Positions 22,887 through 24,598 of a stretch of 24,598 bases of DNA are shown here, in pieces (the first letter of the stretch is position 1; every line of letters starts with the position of its first letter). Source of the stretch: a virus; the IMG/VR virus record IMGVR_UViG_3300009529_000046, positions 1-24,598 of that record. One strand, written 5' to 3'. The notes below the pieces were generated by a model that was not told where the DNA came from, did no database searches, and was given only the letters and a program-made list of their open reading frames with translations. The position numbers and the translations under genes are program-made.

Positions 22887-23477
22887 ATGCCGATAAACAC
22901 CAAACGTAAAACATTAAAACAAGCAATAAGAGCAGAAATGCCCCTATCTTATGCACTCTATATACTAAATAGACCTTTAAAACACCCCACAAGGCTTGAA
23001 ATAGCCTCTCTCATCACGATAACCGTCTTGTTTCTGCTAAACGTGGGGCAAGGCATCATTTCCCTACACCATTTAAATCGAAAATACACCATCCAATCCC
23101 AACTAACGGATATGAAGAGGAGTGCGATCGTAGAAAAAAGACAACAACCCAAAAGTGTCTTGTACCCGGCAATAACTACCACAACCAAATCAAAACCCCT
23201 CGCAATACAAGCCATTGTCTACGGTTACAACTCACTACCAAATCAAACAGACGGCACTCCATTCATAACCGCTTCACAACAACGCACAAGAGATGGTATA
23301 GTGGCTAATAACTGCTTACCGTTCGGGACCAAGGTTATAATAGACGACAAGACATACGAAGTTCAAGACAGAATGAACAAGAGATATGGTTGTAATATAT
23401 ATGACATTTGGTTTCCAGAGTATCGACAAGCAATTGATTGGGGTAAGAGGCATAAACAAGTTATAATAATTGAATAA
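22887..23477 (+). CDS. Membrane-anchored 3D-domain (DPBB-type) protein
   Basis: From the ATG at 22887 (MPINTKRK) this is 196 residues; the frame is open from 22839, but that part overlaps a perfect hairpin. A basic N-terminus precedes a TM segment (about LEIASLITITVLFLLNVGQGI), then a linker. A C-terminal 3D domain carries the three acidic residues that name the family, in NQTDGTPF, VQDRMNKR and IYDIWFP, plus GIVANNCLPFGTKV. 3D/RlpA-like double-psi beta-barrels act on or bind peptidoglycan, outside the membrane. It could be a second wall-active lysis protein or a surface protein. It follows the terminator, so its expression is probably separate. Confidence 0.72.
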   Translation: MPINTKRKTLKQAIRAEMPLSYALYILNRPLKHPTRLEIASLITITVLFLLNVGQGIISLHHLNRKYTIQSQLTDMKRSAIVEKRQQPKSVLYPAITTTTKSKPLAIQAIVYGYNSLPNQTDGTPFITASQQRTRDGIVANNCLPFGTKVIIDDKTYEVQDRMNKRYGCNIYDIWFPEYRQAIDWGKRHKQVIIIE

Positions 23478-23490
23478 TACATTTAAACAT

Positions 23491-23601
23491 ATGAACAAAT
23501 ACAAACCCCCACGCAGACCAGACTCAACCACCATCATTGTAAACATAGTGATATATGGCCTGCTTGTAGCTTTAGGGTATTATTTGTTGTTTGTTTATTA
23601 A
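23491..23601 (+). CDS. Tiny single-pass membrane protein
   Basis: This 36-residue frame starts at the ATG at 23491, 13 nt after the 3D gene. It has a basic N-terminus (NKYKPPRRPDST) and one hydrophobic segment (TIIVNIVIYGLLVALGYYLLFVY). Position and topology (basic inside, one TM) suggest a small holin- or antiholin-like partner of the 3D protein, though this is only inferred. Confidence 0.5.
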   Translation: MNKYKPPRRPDSTTIIVNIVIYGLLVALGYYLLFVY

Positions 23602-23957
23602 CTACAACGAGGCCGAGTGAAAAATAGACATGAGTCCTACGGGATGAGGTTTCTCTAGCCAACATTCGGGGCAACCAAGTAAAACGCACACACGTTTATA
23701 TCAAATCTTCGCTCGACTGGCGGAACCAGTCGCCTCCTGCTCTTTCTTTCTATTAAACAATCAAATAATAAATAGGATTAATCTCTTTTCTGCTGGTGTG
23801 GTAGAAATAGAAAATACACGACTATAAGAACCTGAACCCTAGGTCTACAAGGTCATGGTCAGTCGAAACGACACTGCAACGTGACAAGAGTCGGAGTACT
23901 CCGTTCCCACTGGTAGCATGTTATATGTCCAGCAATTCGTTGCCACCAGCACAGAGG
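23602..23957 (+). ncRNA. Second multi-helix structured RNA candidate
   Basis: No ORF is credible over about 390 nt. The 3' domain (23789-23955) is closed by GCUGGUG/CACCAGC (23792-23798/23944-23950). It holds GUAG/CUAC (23801-23804/23845-23848), a GUCAUG/CGUGAC stem (23852-23857/23880-23885) around GUCG-AAA-CGAC, the self-pairing CGGAG-UA-CUCCG region (23892-23903), CUGG/CCAG (23910-23913/23929-23932), and a UUCG-capped GCAA/UUGC hairpin (23932-23943). The U-G pair in GUCAUG/CGUGAC favours the plus strand. The 5' part adds CGACTGG/CCAGTCG (23714-23732, 7 bp) and AAACG/CGTTT (23682-23697). It is not a tRNA. Boundaries and function are unknown; a promoter is not obvious. Confidence 0.6.
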
Positions 23958-23990
23958 AGATTAACATCGTAATTTATATAAAAAGGAAGT

Positions 23991-24284
23991 ATGAAGACAC
24001 CAAGCAAAAATGATTTACTTTATGAAAAAGAGTATTATTACAATACCATAAAGCCCGAAGTTGGGGTGATTCATCCAGTTGGTTATAGTGTGTCATTTTC
24101 TTCTAAAACTGGTGGTGGCATCTATAAGGTGATTTCACATATACAGTGTGAGTGTGGTGCAACAAACGAAGAAAGATTATGGAGTGAACCACCAAGAAAA
24201 CACTCAGAAAACAAACTATGGAACAATCATTACAGGTGGTGTCCTAAGTGTGGTAAATACGAAATTCTAAACGGTATTAAATAA
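23991..24284 (+). CDS. Zinc-ribbon-like small protein
   Basis: This 97-residue protein has the Cys pairs CEC in HIQCECGATNEER and CPKC in YRWCPKCGKYEIL, so a C-x-C ... C-x-x-C zinc ribbon is likely. The N-terminal half is strand-rich (PEVGVIHPVGYSVSFSSKTGGGIYKVIS). A Shine-Dalgarno-like AAGGAA lies 2-4 nt before the ATG. It follows the structured RNA directly. A nucleic-acid-binding role is possible, but the exact family is not recognised. Confidence 0.55.
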   Translation: MKTPSKNDLLYEKEYYYNTIKPEVGVIHPVGYSVSFSSKTGGGIYKVISHIQCECGATNEERLWSEPPRKHSENKLWNNHYRWCPKCGKYEILNGIK

Positions 24285-24289
24285 CCATC

Positions 24290-24303
24290 CCCACCAGTGG
24301 GGA
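24290..24303. other. Small GC hairpin between zinc-ribbon genes
   Basis: CCCCAC and GTGGGG pair (6 bp, 2-nt loop). AACTAATAATGTTTT follows, which is too weak for a clear terminator. Confidence 0.3.
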
Positions 24304-24317
24304 ACTAATAATGTTTT

Positions 24318-24497
24318 ATGAAGAAAGCAATACAAAAAATAATACGACGAATACGATGTAAACACAATGACTGGGAAATTCAACCAACGTATGCTTTGCT
24401 GTACTATGACAGATGCAAGGAGTGCGGGAAGCTAAGAGAGACGATTGGAGCTGTAGAAGGTACACACTTTGAAATTGGTAAAATTAGAATTAAATAA
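24318..24497 (+). CDS. Small Cys/His protein, probable zinc binder
   Basis: This 59-residue protein has IRCKHNDWE followed by DRCKECGKLR, a C-x-H ... C-x-x-C arrangement typical of very small phage zinc proteins. The N-terminus is basic (MKKAIQKIIRRIR), so nucleic-acid binding is possible. It follows the previous gene after 33 nt containing a small hairpin. No family is recognised. Confidence 0.55.
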   Translation: MKKAIQKIIRRIRCKHNDWEIQPTYALLYYDRCKECGKLRETIGAVEGTHFEIGKIRIK

Positions 24498-24555
24498 CAC
24501 CCCATCATAAACACTAGAGATAAATAAAATACTATATTAATATAATTCATACAAT

Positions 24556-24598
24556 ATGAAACTATACAACAAACTAAAAACAGCAATAGAACACGGTC
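24556..24598 (+). CDS. Start of a further rightward gene (partial)
   Basis: An ATG at 24556 in the usual ATATG context opens a frame (MKLYNKLKTAIEHG) that runs off the right edge. Only 14 residues are visible, so nothing can be said of its function. Confidence 0.35.
   Translation, partial: MKLYNKLKTAIEHG

Noticed and set aside
23628-23653. Hammerhead-ribozyme-like sequence (ATGAGTCCTACGGGATGAG)
   Set aside because: It resembles stem II with the flanking core, but the CUGAUGA and GAAA core boxes are not intact.
23789-23955. tRNA or tmRNA
   Set aside because: A closing 7-bp stem exists, but there is no T-loop TTCGANT, no D-arm of the right size and no 3' CCA.
1-24598. CRISPR array or insertion sequence
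   Set aside because: No regularly spaced direct repeats with unique spacers and no transposase gene were seen; the repeats found are operator-like or iteron-like.
1-24598. Recoded TGA (Gracilibacteria-type code)
   Set aside because: Long genes have no internal TGA, TGA ends at least one frame (21716), and most genes end in TAA or TAG as expected for AT-rich DNA.

Overview
The window looks like part of the genome of a tailed double-stranded DNA phage or prophage. It has a complete head-packaging and morphogenesis set: TerS, TerL, portal, a scaffold-like protein, a decoration-like protein, a major capsid candidate, fibre-type proteins and a lysis pair. The DNA is AT-rich. Most leftward genes start at an AT-rich '...ATATG' context with no Shine-Dalgarno sequence. 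Nothing names the host directly. The SD-poor starts and a membrane-anchored 3D-domain (DPBB-type) protein would fit an uncultured Patescibacteria/CPR-like host, but that is a weak inference.

Layout. Positions 1-19826 are read leftward (minus strand). In transcription order they encode TerS, TerL, a long gene-free structured segment (16877-17500), portal, a small unknown, scaffold, two unknowns, a glycosyltransferase, a structured gap, a decoration-like protein, major capsid, a beta-helix virion protein, small structural proteins, a coiled-coil protein, a fibre, membrane-anchored fibre or adhesin-like proteins, a membrane/coiled-coil protein, a cysteine-peptidase-like putative endolysin, a holin-like protein, and a LamG-domain protein cut by the left edge. 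Positions 19827-20565 are the divergent control region. It holds three perfect DnaA boxes, a 30-bp inverted repeat, short iteron-like repeats, an AT-rich tract, four copies of a 19-bp operator-like repeat, and promoters facing both ways. Positions 20566-24598 are read rightward and hold small accessory or early-type genes, a terminator, a 3D-domain protein, a second structured RNA candidate (about 23602-23957) and zinc-ribbon-like small proteins.

The most notable element is the roughly 600-nt segment between terL and portal on the minus strand. It has no credible ORF, starts just downstream of a perfect extended -10 promoter (TGATATAAT), and contains at least twelve mostly perfect helices, a UUCG loop and a possible pseudoknot. 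In size and phage setting it resembles the 'ornate' phage RNAs (ROOL, GOLLD), but class membership cannot be decided by eye. A second multi-helix RNA candidate lies on the plus strand near 23.8 kb, and a third structured leader lies before the capsid genes. A working picture is divergent transcription from an origin/operator region: small early genes to the right, packaging, head, fibre and lysis genes to the left, with several structured RNAs embedded among them.
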